This document shows positions 21,821 through 33,462 of a DNA stretch of 64,000 bases, piece after piece. The stretch comes from Heterocephalus glaber. Lineage: Eukaryota > Chordata > Mammalia > Rodentia > Bathyergidae. A program made the translations under genes and the position numbers. The stretch spans positions 10,609,183 through 10,673,182 of the forward strand of contig NW_004624734.1 in NCBI RefSeq assembly GCF_000247695.1. Direction: 5' to 3'. Position 1 is the stretch's first letter; the number at the start of each line of letters is the position of its first letter. The notes below the pieces were generated by a model. It was not told the DNA's origin. It did not search any database and saw nothing but the letters and a program-made list of their open reading frames with translations.

Positions 21821-23240
21821 TAGTGGAGATTCCGGAAAACCAAAGAGGCTTCCCACATTCCCCAGCTCCTCCTACAGCCCCCAACAGGATCGGGCTACAC
21901 CTCTGGCTTCTGCTTTCTGCTCAGCTCCTTCTGGGATGGGGGAGGGCCTTTCCCCTGAGTAGCTCTACGTGAGAGAGCTATGTGAGAGAGCTACGTGAGC
22001 TCTCTGGTGAGAGAAAAAGCAATGGTGGAGCTCATTGGTGCTTCTCAGCCCTTGACATGCTGGGCATCAAGTGGGATGTGGCTTGGGCATGAAGACGTTC
22101 AAGATACACTCTTGGGGAGGCAGACAGGTAGATCACTACCTACAGTATGGAGCCTAGCACAAGGTAAATGTTGAGACTGAAACTTCAACTATTCGAGGCT
22201 GATGGAGACCCTTTAAGATCCTATTTCTCACACCTATCAGACTCTTTTTGTTCTAATACATATTTTTATATGGCCTCTACCTGCAAATAAAGTCCCCTGG
22301 GCTGCAAGTGGATGAAGAACTTAGCAATGACTGTTTTTATACCCGTACGTCCAGAGCACTAAACCTAATAAGCATAGGCTCCTCCAAACCAAACAGCCCC
22401 ACACTAACCCCTCCAAGTCTTCTTTCCAAAGTATTTCTGATTTCCCACACACAGAAAACGGGAGGAAACGTAAGCTACCTGAGATAACATGAAGATTTTC
22501 ACAATAGAAAATGCATTCTTTCATGTCAGCAGAATGTTTGAAAAAAGAAAGATAAAATGTAATGTTAGAAAAATGCAAACTTGCAGGTAAAACCTTAGAG
22601 CAAATGGATCTTGACCAAGATGAAAGTGCTATGCCTCCATCTGGACTTGCATGCAAGTGAGGCCATCAGTACGAAGAACCAAAAAGGGACAGTCAACATT
22701 TTCACCCCAGGAGATGCTTTAAAGAAGCTCATGTGCCTTTTGAGATGTGTGTACACGTCTTAATTTAAGAAAGCCAAGGTCTTCCAATAGATGAGATCTT
22801 CATTAACAGGCCATTTCATCTATCCACTAAGAAAACAAAATATACTCAATGCAGACATCTGTAACATTTATTAATAAAAACCTCAAACTTCTGTCTTCTT
22901 TGGTCAGAAAGATCTTCAAATGAAAACAAGAAAGACTAAATTCTTCAAAGTGACATAGGTATTCTGGATACAGGTTAATGCGGCCTTCTGATTTGACCCT
23001 TGAGGTGATCCATTAATATTTGCATAGAGCTTTTATGAGGAGAAAAAGGTAATTTTAAGAATGTGTATATTCCTCTCAAGATGAACACGCAAAGCAGTGT
23101 GCCAACTTTAAGCTGCTTTCGACAGCGTTGGGAAGCCTGCTTTGGGGGTTTCATATTATTTTTATATTTTTGTTCCTTTCTTCAGGCACAAAGGAAGCAG
23201 ATCAAGGAGACTGAAGGTGGTCCTAAAGACTGTGCACCTC
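21821..23240. other. SERPINA10-SERPINA6 intergenic, left part
   Basis: Mostly unassigned. A short imperfect repeat of GAGAGAGCTAYGTGAGAGAG is at about 21970-22015. No exon, RNA gene or clear transposon is recognised. Confidence 0.5.
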
Positions 23241-23244
23241 CGAA

Positions 23245-23500
23245 GCCATCTTTTTTAATTTGAATTTTTATTGGTGCATGTTTGCAGTACATAATGATTG
23301 CATTCATTGTGGAGAGTTGGTTCATGTGCATAACACATCTTTAATTCTTTTTCCATCCTCTTTTTTCCCTCTCTTGCCCCCTTCCTCTACTTTGGTCCCC
23401 TTTTCTTTTGCAAAAGATCTATCTCCTTATTTCTCATTATCTGTCTTGTATTTTGCTCTTTATTTACAGGCACCTTAAAGAAAAACAACTCAAGGCCTCG
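23245..23500 (-). mobile_element. LINE-1 3' end fragment
   Basis: The segment 'aatttttattggtgcatgtttgcagtacataatg...gttggttcatgtgcataaca' resembles the reversed 3' UTR of rodent (squirrel-type) L1 elements. It grades into pyrimidine-rich sequence. Confidence 0.5.
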
Positions 23501-24719
23501 ATCTTCAAATAGCCACTGTAAACTGCTTAACAGAGCTAGCAGCACCCAGCTTGGTGTTAGTACTTTTAGGACTAGGATGGGAATGGAGTGAACAATCTGC
23601 ATTCATTTCCCAGTCAGATGGAGAAATGGGGAAGAAATGAAGTTAGTTTTCGTTCACTTCCATTTTCTAACTTATTAGTAGTTGCCAGGCTTCTGGAAGG
23701 ATTTGGCTTGGTTCTTTCTTTTAACTTACCAGGTTCCTCAAGAAATTTATTGCCGTGGGGTGACTAATAATGCACCCAAGTCCACAGGCTTAAAGTCACT
23801 GTGACGACAGGTCTTGCTGTTGTGGGGTTGAGTCATCTTCGGAGCAAACATTGGCTTTGTCAATGTGAGCAGCATCTACGCTTCCTGTTCTTGTCTGATT
23901 CATTTCAAAATGGAAGCGCAAACAGGGTAAACAAGAGCCTGGTTTCTCACTCAATTTTAAAGACATTTCTCAAAAACAAATAATAAATGCAAACAGAATT
24001 AATTATTATGTTAAATCCAAGCTTTGGCAGTAGCTTGTAGAACAACAATCCCCAAATCCTATCTTTGGGGAAGTAAAACATTTTAAATTCTTCTTGTTTT
24101 CCTCCTACTTGGATCATCATCTGAAGAATACTTACAACCACTTGGAGAACCACAAAAATCATCAAACACCAATTTTCTGAGATGTTTTGAGTGCTTTGGA
24201 GAACCTCCTGCTTTGACCTTAGAGCTCTCGCTATTTTCTGTGATATTGACCTGAAAGCAACCAGTATAAGGAGCTGGAAAATTGTTCTGTAATATGCTGG
24301 TTCCAGCATATGATAACTGGCCCCTAGGTGCTTTGAACAAAGGAGGCAGACAGAAAGATGCAGGGCTGCTCAGGATGCAATTTATTGAGGAGACTTACAG
24401 AACCCTGATCCTGGATGGCAGCAAGACCAAGCAAATTCCTGCAATTTAGTCATGAAGAGGGGCAGTACCTATTGACTAGGACAGTAGTGACTTCATCCAA
24501 CCCAGAATGTACCTGGTTTATCTTAAACTAATATCAAAAACTCAGGCACATTCCTGGCTCCAGGGTTCAGTTATAAATCTCCAGATACTGCTTGAATGGT
24601 TTGATCTCTTTATAGGATAAGGAAACTATGCAGGGTTACTTTGGGACAGTCATGGTGGTGACCACTCAAGATAACTTCAGTTGTGGCAGGCAGAATCCAA
24701 ACATATTGTAAAGTCCCTT
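23501..24719. other. Intergenic; possible LTR remnant near 24340-24700
   Basis: No gene is seen. The segment from about 24340 (caggatgcaatttattgagg, a reversed AATAAA) to 24700 has LTR-like composition, but I cannot assign a family. The rest is unassigned. Confidence 0.35.
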
Positions 24720-26570
24720 ATCTTTGTAGAATATACAGTCACTTAATTTTTGATGAATTTTACTGTTTCCTCCTAGTACTTGTATAGTTTCATTTTTGTT
24801 TACATTTAGAGCTCTGATCCTTAGTTTATTCCTGTGTATGGTGTGAGGAATGCTTCTAATTTTACCTTTCTATTTTTTTCCAAAGAGCTATCCAGTTGTC
24901 CCAGTATCAATATCATTTATTTTAGTCTTTCTGTATCAAATATTAGATTTCCACTTGTACTTGGGTCTATTTCCAGACTTTCTAACTACTTTATCAGTCT
25001 GCCTACTTGTGTGCCAGCATCACAGTTTCAAAATCTATGTCATGTGCCTAAATATCTGTCAAAATAGTGCCCTATTCTTTCCCCCTTCCCCACCTTATAG
25101 CCTTTTCTTTTCAGTTTTCCTGTATATTCTTGTGTGGTTACTTTTCTGTATGGATTTTGGAATCATCTTGTCTATCCATAGGTTAACAATTATTGATATT
25201 TTTATTGGAATCTCAATAAATTGATAAGTTAGTTTTGGGAAAGCCAATGTGCAGATAATGTTGAAGAACCTTGTTCCAGAGGGTGATCTTATCATTTGTT
25301 CAAGTCTAATTTTTAAGGAGTGTTTTATAGTTTTATCAATAGATATATTGCATATTTCTTGTTGAGTTTTTGCCTGTGTTGTATCTTTCAGGAGGCTACC
25401 TTGCTTTCTATGATCTGTTCTCCCTCCCCTCCCCTCCCCCTTCCCTCTCCCTTCTCATCCTCCTCCTTCTTCCTCCTCCTGTCTCTTTCTCCCTTCCTCC
25501 CTCCCTGCTCCTCCTCTTTTTCTGCTTCCGCTTCCTGTCCCTCTTCCTCTTCTCTCTCTCTCTCTCTCCCTCCCTTTCTCTTCTCTTTCTCTCTCCCTCT
25601 CCCCTCTCCCTTCTTTCCTCTCCCCTTTCCCTTCCCCTCTCTTGTTTAGTGCCTTGTCTCATTTTAATGTTGGGGATAGGAACCAGGAAGGTGAAACCTC
25701 TTCCTCCCATAGTGTCTCTTACGCACCCTCTGCTGACAGAATTTGATATCATGCCTGATTTTCAAAGCAAAAATATTGAAAAGGTCCAGACTAATCTTTG
25801 CAGAGCAGCAGTGAAGGGAGGATTTGGATCTGAAAAGGAATAAATTGATTATTAGCATAGAAAATGTTTTCGTTTTTGCTTTAAACAGTTAATTCTATTT
25901 AAAAGCTATTTTTGAAATATTTGTGCCCACCTTCTACCTTTTCTAGTGTACCTCATTCTTTTGTATATGCCCAAGATTCCAACTGAAATCATTTTTTTTT
26001 TCTGCCTAAAGAACTACTTTGAAAACTTATTTAAAGAAGATGATACAGTTTATCAGCTTTTATTTTTCTGGAAAAAATATTTATTTTGTCTTTATTTTTG
26101 AAGGATGGTTTTTCTTTTTTTTTTCTCCTTTTGAAGTATGGCATGCTCCCCATCCAAACTTTAAAGACATCTTTCCATTGGGTTGCAGCTGACATGATTT
26201 CTTGTTTAACTTTCTATTTAGAAAACTTACAAACAATAGTATCCTCTTATACCCTTCACCTAGCTTCTACAAACATGAGTCCATTTCAGAACCATAGTAC
26301 ATAACCATTCCACAAACATCAAAACCAGGAAATGACAAGGATGCCATATTGATGTTATGCATTTTTTCAATTACCCCACCAGGGTCCTTTTGGGGGGCCC
26401 AGAATCCAGTTCAGGATCCCCGGTTTCATTGGCTGTCATGACCCTCTTCTCATTCCGTCTGAACAATAACGGGATAATCATTTTCTTGACTTAGCCCTTT
26501 GGAAGCGTGCTGGCAGGCAACTGTGTAGGATGCCTTTCAGTCTGGCTTGGTCTGATGTTTTCTCTTGTCA
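24720..26570 (-). mobile_element. Old LINE-1 (L1M type), minus strand
   Basis: This is reversed ORF2 3' sequence (e.g. 24760-24990 'cttttctatttttttccaaagagctatccagttgtcccag') followed by reversed 3' UTR text (26220-26560, 'gggcccagaatccagttcaggatccc'). A strongly pyrimidine-rich (CT)n/(TCCC)n block interrupts it at about 25416-25645 and creates long spurious open frames. Confidence 0.7.
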
Positions 26571-26757
26571 AATCCAGGTGTTACATTTGGGATAGAAACG
26601 CCGAGAAGGGAAAGCGCTGTTCTCCATGCAGTGCATCACCTCAGCCAACTACATAGTTTCTGATGAGAAAATGAGCCTCATCTTTGCCTCTGTGCCCTGT
26701 ATCTAATATGTCTTTTTTTCTGGCTCCTTTGCAGATTTTCTTCTTGATCGTGGTTTT

Positions 26758-26846
26758 TGTGTGTGTGTGTGTGTGCCGGGGATCGAACTCAGATCCTTCC
26801 GGTTGCGCAGCAGATGGCGAAACCACTGAGCCAAATCCCCGACCCC
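26758..26846 (-). mobile_element. ID-type SINE with (TG)n instead of poly(T)
   Basis: The reversed ID body (GCCGGGGATCGAACTCAGAT ... CACTGAGCCAAATCCCC) is joined to a (GT)n stretch at the tail side. The target duplication is TTGATCGTGGTTTT at 26744 and TCGATCCTGGTTTT at 26847. Confidence 0.9.
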
Positions 26847-26869
26847 TCGATCCTGGTTTTAAGCAGTTT

Positions 26870-27830
26870 GACTATGCTATGCCGTGGCTGGGGTTCTTTA
26901 TGTTTTTCTTGCTTTGGATTTGTTAAAATTCTTCCACCTGTGTATTTATAGCTTTCATCGATTTTGGAAAAAAATTAGCCATTACTTCCTTGTATTTTTC
27001 TGTCCCCTATACCTACCTCTTCCTGAGACCCCAGTTTCAGGTAACAATGCAATATTGTGGGCTTAGTTCAAATGTGGTTTTATTTCCACTGCTATTGATT
27101 TTATAGCACGGTGGGAGAATGCATAAGAAATTCATATTCATGCTCATATTCATGCAGCTGCTATTATCCTAGAGCCACCCAGAACTTCATTTGGGTCTTT
27201 TAAAATAACTATTGACTTGTGGGAAAATTAGCTTTTTCCATATTTTTGTCAGTTTGTCATTTGTCTTACACTTAAATTTTCTATTAAGTTGATTGTATGA
27301 ATCTTTCATTTAATGGTTTCTGGGTTTTAAGAATTCTTAGATTAAAAAAAAAAGAATTCTTAGATAAGCCTTTCTCAAGAGGTTACTTTAAAAATACTCA
27401 TATATCTTATTATTATTATAAATCTTATTATTATCTTGTTATCTTATGATTTTAATTTTTTATATTTAAACCTTTGATCCATCTGGAATTGATACTAGTA
27501 TTAAGATGAAAATGATCTCAACTCTGCTTTGTCTTTTATTTTAATTAATTAATTAATTAATTTATTTATTTATTTATGGTACCAGGGATCAAACTCGGAT
27601 CTTTGTGCTTGTGCAGCAGGCGGTGAAATCAGTGAGCTAAATCCGCGGCCCTCTACTTTGTCTTTTAGCTGGCTGTCTGGTTGCTCACAATCATTCTTAA
27701 TAAATGTTTTACTACAGTTTATTTTCCCTAATTTTTGGAAGTGGCACTTTTGATTTATTGTAAATTTCCATTAATAAATAAAGAATAGGCTCCCGAATGA
27801 TACTTCTCCCCTCATACACATCTGTAATGT
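26870..27830 (-). mobile_element. Old LINE-1 3' region, minus strand, split by a SINE
   Basis: Reversed L1 sequence (e.g. 'gctttcatcgattttggaaaaaaattagccattacttcc', 'cctttgatccatctggaattgatactagta') continues on both sides of the ID SINE at 27539. Confidence 0.65.
27539..27650 (-). mobile_element. ID-type SINE with (AATT)n/(TTTA)n tail
   Basis: A reversed ID body ending ATCCGCGGCC has its tail expanded as a TTAA/TTTA simple repeat. The 17-bp target duplication is CTCTGCTTTGTCTTTTA at 27522 and CTCTACTTTGTCTTTTA at 27651, one mismatch. Confidence 0.93.
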
Positions 27831-28472
27831 ATTCAATGGGGTGGATTTAGGGGAAAGGAAATTCATAAACTGTGTTGTCCATCTTATAAAAATGAGCAAC
27901 GCAGACCCATAATAAAACTCCCCCCAGTGCAAACCCATAAACTGCCCCCGCCCCCTGCAAAGCAGCCCCCCACACAGCCAGACAGAAAGTTGTGCTATTT
28001 GCTATGAGGGCTGGGTCCTACTGAGCTAGGGCCAGGACCACGGCCTGAAGACAGCAGCCACGACTCTCCCCTGGCCTTTTGCTGCAGCTGTTTTGCCTTC
28101 ACATTAAGCAAGGACAGCCAATGGATGTGAGGCTCTGTTCCACACACCTGCCAAGTTCCTGGCCCAGCTTCCTGGGTGAGCCTGCACCTTCCACCCACAA
28201 CAGGCTTCCCGTCATGGGCCAGCCCCTCCAGTGGGGGTCCAGCGAACCCTCCCAGTCATCCTTACAAGGAAAGACACAGAGCTTTCGTGTCTGACCTCTC
28301 GGTGACCTGGCTGGGGTTCTGTCTCAGGCCAGCCTCACCCCGCAGCCTTGTTCCCTGCATTGCACCGACTCCTGAACCCCCAGAGAGTCCGAGATGCCAC
28401 GCTCCTTGCACTTGTCAGGGAAGGGGGTAGGTTTGTTGGCTGGAGGAGTCATCCTCCTGTGGTGGTACTGGG
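27831..28472. other. Intergenic, unassigned
   Basis: GC-rich unique-looking sequence. No exon, RNA or transposon is recognised. Confidence 0.5.
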
Positions 28473-28779
28473 TGTTAGGGACTGAATGTCTGTGTCCCCA
28501 TGAATAGCCCAGAGTGAGTGAGGCCTTTAGGAGGTGTGAAAGGGATTAGTGCCCTTTTACAAGAAATCCCACTGAGCTTTCTCTGCTCTTTCTACCGAGT
28601 GAGGACTTGGTGAGAAGGCGTCATCTAAAAGCCAGGAAGGGAGCCCTCCCCAGAACCTGCTCAGGGTGCACCCATGTCACAGACTTTCAGCATCTAGAGC
28701 TGTGGGAAATGAATTACTGTGGTTTATAAGCAGCCCAGCCTATGGTACTTTGTTATGGCAACTCGGATGAATGAAGACA
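28473..28779 (+). mobile_element. MaLR (MLT1-type) LTR
   Basis: It starts TGTTAGGGACTGAATGTCTG and ends with 'gcctatggtactttgttatggcaactcggatgaatgaagaca', the classic MLT1/MST arrangement. It includes the 'ctttaggaggtg' and 'ctgtgggaaatgaattactgtggtttataagc' blocks. Confidence 0.75.
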
Positions 28780-28849
28780 CCAAGTCTGGGGGTTTATGAC
28801 TGTGTCACTTCTGTATCCTGATGCCTCCCCTTTCAACCACACTTGTACT

Positions 28850-28991
28850 GAGATTTGCAACAATAGTTTTTTATTACAAGATGCATAAAGGTAGGGGCAG
28901 CTCTGTTCCTGTGGAGGAAAACCTGAAGAAGACAGGGGGAGGGCTCTCCCCCAAAGTTAGATGGTGCAGTGGCTCCCAGGGGGCTGTGCTT
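28850..28991 (-). other. SERPINA6: SERPINA6 3' UTR with AATAAA at 28875-28870
   Basis: A minus-strand AATAAA lies 117-122 nt after the stop, in TTGTAATAAAAAAC. A GT-rich segment (acaagtgtggttg) follows, suggesting cleavage near 28850. The UTR is short, as for human CBG. Confidence 0.75.
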
Positions 28992-29177
28992 TCAGCTCGG
29001 GTTCACAACCTTCCCCAGGAGCAGAGGGCTCCATGTGTAGTGGTCGAAGATCAGGACAAGGAAGGGCCAGTTTAAACGGAGGGTGACTGGCTCAGACTCC
29101 AGCTTTGGGGTGCTCCCCGTGGGGTTTGCTGCATTTACTCTGTCCTGGTCTATCTGCAGGATGGCCTTGTGGACAAC
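28992..29177 (-). CDS. SERPINA6: SERPINA6 last coding exon: reactive loop and steroid-site Trp
   Basis: The acceptor gcccacag|GTT opens residues 345-405 of corticosteroid-binding globulin: VVHKAILQIDQDRVNAANPT, then GSTPKLESEPVTLRLNWPF, then FDHYTWSPLLLGKVVNPS-stop. Trp393 in FDHYTWS equals human mature Trp371, a steroid-pocket residue. The hinge QDRVNAANPT lacks the EEGT/EAAAAT pattern and contains Pro, fitting a non-inhibitory carrier. Relative to human, the elastase site Val344 aligns with Ser366 and the sequon Asn347 with Lys369, so both are lost. The exon is 62 codons including TGA and joins exon 4 in phase 0. Confidence 0.95.
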   Translation of the reverse strand, partial: VVHKAILQIDQDRVNAANPTGSTPKLESEPVTLRLNWPFLVLIFDHYTWSPLLLGKVVNPS

Positions 29178-30434
29178 CTGTGGGCAGTGCAAGGAGGGCA
29201 GGAGGTGAGTCCCTGCCACATGCCAGGCACTGTCCAGGCCTCATCCCATGGACTCTTTGCACCTCCACTTTGTGGAACTGAAGGCTGGTTTTGGTCACTT
29301 GCTCGCTCCTCACCTGAGCAGCAGCCACAGGACAAGAGCCCAGGCCCCTTTACCTCCAGCCCCTGTCTGACCTGCACATCCCCCTTGCACCTGTAACATG
29401 TTAACCAGGCTTCAGTGTCTGTCCTGGGTGCCCCTTACTGTGTCCCGACCTGGGCAAGGGAGGCCTCACTCTCTGCCCACTGTGCTTGAGAAATATCACA
29501 TTCAAATTGTGCAAAGTGCTTGGGCCTCCCCTGGACAAGAAAGCCCAGGCAGAAGTCAAAAATGAAAATCCGTTGATATGTTCCTTGAGAAGGAATTCTG
29601 AAATGAAGAGGATGTTTGACTAACTTGTAGGGAAAGCCTTTGACAGATCATAATCCAGCTAATGAATGGGTGACATCTGGCATGCTCACAATACCCTGCG
29701 GGACGGTAACTCCCTTCAGCTCTACTTTATAGCCAGGGCTCCCAGGGTCTGTGCAGCTGCGACAGGCACCATGGCTAGGAATAGATGGGGCTGAGACCAG
29801 AACCCCTGCAGTGGATCTTGAGAAAATGAGGCTTGAGTCAACAGACCCAAGGTCCAATGTCAGACTTACTTACGAGCTCTGAGATCAGGGACAAGCTCTT
29901 TACCTCCCTGAATTCCTCCACTTTAGAAGGAGCAGCTGATTTGACTGAGTCCACTCACACAATAGGCATTGTGTTTGAAGGGTGGGGGCCACATCTGAGT
30001 GATGGAGGCACACCCAGAGCCTAGCATAGTGTGGGGGCACATGGTAGGGGTTCAGTAAAAAATTATCTGAACAAACGAGTGAATAACAGAACATCAAACT
30101 GAAGGACAATAAGTATAACTGAGTAGAAGGCTCAGTGCAATCCAAATCAGACATCTGCCGTGTTCCCTATTTCTTTTTGCAGGGGCTGCTCACGGAGCCA
30201 CCATGATAGCTTCGTGATGCTTGGGCGGTGGCTTGCCCTCATAACCAACTGCCTGTGTCATCTTGGGGATGTCATGCTTTCTAATCGAGCCTCAGTTTAC
30301 CTCACTGTAGGTGGAGGGGATTGAACCCAGACCTGGGTTCTCAGGCTGGGAATGAGTGGCATTCGTGATTATTTTTACTGTAGGTTTTGGAGGAAGAAAA
30401 ATATAAAAGGATGGGTTCCCAAGACACTTCTTAC
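29178..30434 (-). other. SERPINA6: SERPINA6 intron 4 with MIR relics
   Basis: The donor is TCAAGG|GTAAGA and the acceptor cccacag. MIR-like segments in plus orientation are seen at about 29828-29950 and more weakly at 30185-30345. The rest is unassigned. Confidence 0.65.
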
Positions 30435-30585
30435 CCTTGATAGCATCAGTGGAGCCTCCTGGGTGATGCCTGAGAAATTGGCCCGGTTGGTGAACAAGTC
30501 TTCGATGCCCATGTCTGCCAGCATGGCTCTGAGGTCATAGGCGCCCGAGATGGAGAGCTTCGGCAGGTACAGGTCTACCTGGCTT
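30435..30585 (-). CDS. SERPINA6: SERPINA6 coding exon 4 (third from the start codon)
   Basis: This 151-nt exon follows ttgttctgag|A and encodes the end of residue 294 to residue 344: [53 protein letters not shown]-x-SISG-YDL and GIxDLF are the conserved clade A s3A/hF-hI elements, and NFS is a glycosylation sequon also present in human CBG. The donor AGG|GTAAGA is canonical, unlike the GC donor at the same place in SERPINA10. An intronic open frame on the same strand at 30535-30849 extends past the acceptor and is spurious there. Confidence 0.95.
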
Positions 30586-30888
30586 CTCAGAACAAGCAGG
30601 GGAGGTTAGAGGTCCTGGCTGGGCCTGCCAGGGAGGGAGCCACCGACCCCCCCAGCCAGATGCCACGTCTTCCCGCTCTAGCCTCCCAGTCTGACTGACC
30701 TTTTCCCTGGGGACAGGAGAAGGCAAGAGCAAGAGCAGCATCTGCCTCCCCTGCTTCCCAAGCAGCATCTTCTTTGGGCCTCTCAGCTGCATTCTTTTCC
30801 GCTGTGAGATGCCTTTGAGCTGATTCCACCTGTGATACAGCTCAACCACTGGGCGTCAAAGATAATGGTCCCTAAGGAAGTCGGTCTG

Positions 30889-31060
30889 AGCCAGGCATAG
30901 TGGCACCCTGAGGCAGGGGGAGGGCAAGTTTGACCCCAGTTTGGGCAAGTTAGTGATATAGCCAGACCTTGCCTCAAAATAAAAGAAAAAGGGCGGTGGT
31001 GGTAGATGTATGAAGTTCAGTGAGAAGGGCCTGGGTTCAGTCCCCAGTGCCACAAAGAAA
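30889..31060 (+). mobile_element. B1-ID dimeric SINE
   Basis: A 7SL-derived left half (GCCAGGCATAGTGGCACCCT ... ggcaagtttgacccc ... gccagaccttgcctcaaaa) is followed by a tRNA/ID-like right half (gtagatgtatgaagttcagtgag ... GGGTTCAGTCCCCAGTGCCA). This is the B1-dID composite known from squirrels, dormice and other non-murid rodents. It is older and more diverged than the ID copies here. A short direct repeat, GGAAGTC, flanks it. Confidence 0.75.
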
Positions 31061-31794
31061 AATGGAAGTCTCTTTGCTTCCCAGAAAGTCCGTGCTAGAA
31101 GCAACAGAGAGGAGGAGGGAACACTCCGCCGGGGGTCGTGGCCCTAGCCACGCCTCTGTTTCCCGGTGGTTTCAGCTAAGTTCTGCCACTCTTGTGCTGG
31201 CGGCACGTGCGGGGCAGGCCCCTGGGCGCCAGAGCGCTGCAGTTCCGCAAGAACTCGATTCTGCCGGTGTAAAGGAAGGGCGTGCTGAAGTGGGTAAGGA
31301 GGAAGACGGGCGAGGGCCACTGTTTTTACAGTACAGAGGCAGATTGGGAGGCTGAAACTCGGTGGCCCAGGGATCCCCGAGGCCCCCAAGGGGCGGCAGG
31401 ACGGCCACTCCCAGCCTCTCTCCAAGGGCGAGGCACGGGGCTGCGGGGTGGTGTGGGTGGCTGGCTGATGTTGTCCACACTGGAGTATTTTCATGAAGAG
31501 TTTTTTGGGGGGTGGGGGTTGCGGGGGGAGATTATTCGTTGCTCTATTTTCAGTAAGGGCCAGAATTTGTTTGCATCACGGTTCATTATCGCCACCTTGT
31601 GTCACTATACTTCGATCACAAGTTTCCCTTTGCGAGGTGAGGGTGAGGTGCAGCTGGGAACAACCCAGCACCCACCCGCTCTCTGGGGGCGGTGTCATTC
31701 ACAATAAAAACAGCTTCGAACCATAAAACTCAAAACCCATCTGTGTAATGAAGTAGAAAAGATCTTTTCTACATTTTCTGCTGTAGAGTTGATT

Positions 31795-32080
31795 TTTTTG
31801 TTAAATTTTAAAAACATTCATAAAAGCAAAATTGCTCATAATTGTGATAGTTTCATACATGTGTCCACTGGGTAATGTTTAAACCAGGATAAACATCTGT
31901 TTTCTCCAAAATGTACCATTTCTTGATGGTAAGAATGTGCAAAATCTTTTCGCCTAGCATTTTGGAATATGCAGTGCATTGCAGTATTGTTAGGATATAC
32001 GATCACCACACAACATCACCCTGAGCTTCTTGCTTCTGTCTTGCTGTAAGTCAGGACCCGCCGACCACTGCCTCCCCACC
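31795..32080 (-). mobile_element. LINE-1 3' UTR fragment
   Basis: Reversed L1MA-like 3' end: 'catacatgtgtccactgggtaatgtttaaacc', 'aaatgtaccatttcttgatgg' and 'gatatacgatcaccacacaacatcaccctgagcttcttgc'. Confidence 0.6.
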
Positions 32081-32305
32081 ACTTGCTCAAAGTTCTTGCC
32101 TGACAGAGTTCAACTGGGCTGAATTTGTCTTCTTCATTGCCGCTGCCCTGCTTTGCCGGTACTCTGGGTGCAGCCTCCTGACTTGAACAGCGTCACCCCC
32201 TTTTCCTGCTCCACGGGACCCCTTCCCACTGGCTGGACTTCCTCTCTGGCCAAAGGCAGTACAGTGACAAAGATCTGCTCTGCAGGCATTGCCCCTGGGC
32301 AGTCC

Positions 32306-32370
32306 TGTCCTGTCCTGTCCTGTCCTGTCCTGTCCTGTCCTGTCCTCTCCTCCCCTCCCCTCCCCTCCCC
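32306..32370. repeat. (TGTCC)8 then (TCCCC)n microsatellite
   Basis: Eight perfect TGTCC units (32306-32345) are followed by TCTCC and TCCCC units. It lies in SERPINA6 intron 3 and is likely length-polymorphic. Confidence 0.95.
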
Positions 32371-33462
32371 TGCTCTCTCTCTGTCTCACTACTTATGCCA
32401 TTCTACTACCATTAATTCCACCAGAATCTGTTTCCTGCTCTACAGTGCTTGAGTCTGAGGCCTCAGATTCCCCTATTCACCATTCTTCTCTGTGCTCAGC
32501 CCAGTGCACAGCACAGAGGTGCTTCTGTGCATGAACACAGAGCGAATGACTGATCGAAGGTAATGTGCCTGCCCCACCTGCACCCCTGAGCTGCTCCACA
32601 TTGTACACGCCCCACCCTGCCACATCTGCTCTGCCCCGAGTCTGCACTACCCAACCTGCCAGCAGGTTCTGAGTTGGCTGGCATTTTCTGATTCTCCTGC
32701 ATGGAATCAGAAGGGACTGTGAGTCTCCTTGATTGTGGGCTAGGAGCAGGGCTGGGCACGCTTGCTGGTCACTTCAGTTGCACTCTACTTTGGAGCTGCC
32801 TGGGGGAAATGAGTTGTTTCTTCCTCCCTCCTTCCTCACCTCGATCCCTACCTTACATCTTCAGCTGGCCCTCCTTGAATGCCAACTCTGCATGGCCCCT
32901 TGCCTGGGCTGGAAGTTGCAGGCATAAGGAGTCCCTTGGCTGGTTCTTCTCCTGACCCCCAGCCATGATCATATACCCCCTGCTCTCTTTCCAGATCTAT
33001 TTATTACCTACTCAGGCCCCACTTTCTAATTTGTTTTCTGATTGATTGATTGATCGATTGAAGAAGAGTTAGATCCCCTGAGCGAATTGAGATACAGCAG
33101 TCGCTTGCATTATGCTTTATAGAGCCTCCCAGGAATATGTAGCAAGTCTTGGTTTCTAGTGAGCAAGATAACAAAATGGAAAAGTAGGAAACTGGGTGGT
33201 TGGTGAGGTCACTTTAAGAAACCGAAGTAAAAATGTGATAATATAGAGGCAGGCTATGAAACTCACAGGAAAAGGGGATCTCGCTGCTGATTGATCAGCA
33301 AAAACACAAGTGTGACCTCCAGGTCAGAGAAACTCAGACTATGGGGACCCAGCAGAGAGGAAAACAGTGAAGCCTGACAGTGAGTCATGGAGGGAGCCAC
33401 AGATGCACCATGGCGACACTGCACTGCAGACACCAACAGGTAGAACTGGTGGGAGGGCTTAC

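Larger units (their letters stand above)
30586..33462 (-). other. SERPINA6: SERPINA6 intron 3
   Basis: The donor is CATGG|GTAAGC at 33462 and the acceptor is at 30586. It contains a B1-ID dimer SINE (30889-31060), an L1 3' end (31795-32080), a (TGTCC)8 microsatellite (32306-32345) with (TCCCC)n behind it, and a short (ATTG)n at 33042-33061. Stretches 31061-31790 and 32400-33040 show nothing assignable. Confidence 0.75.

Noticed and set aside
25370..25843. Long frames on both strands (157 and 114 codons)
   Set aside because: Produced by a (CT)n/(TCCC)n low-complexity block inside an L1; the predicted proteins are Leu/Ser/Pro- or Arg/Glu-biased repeats.
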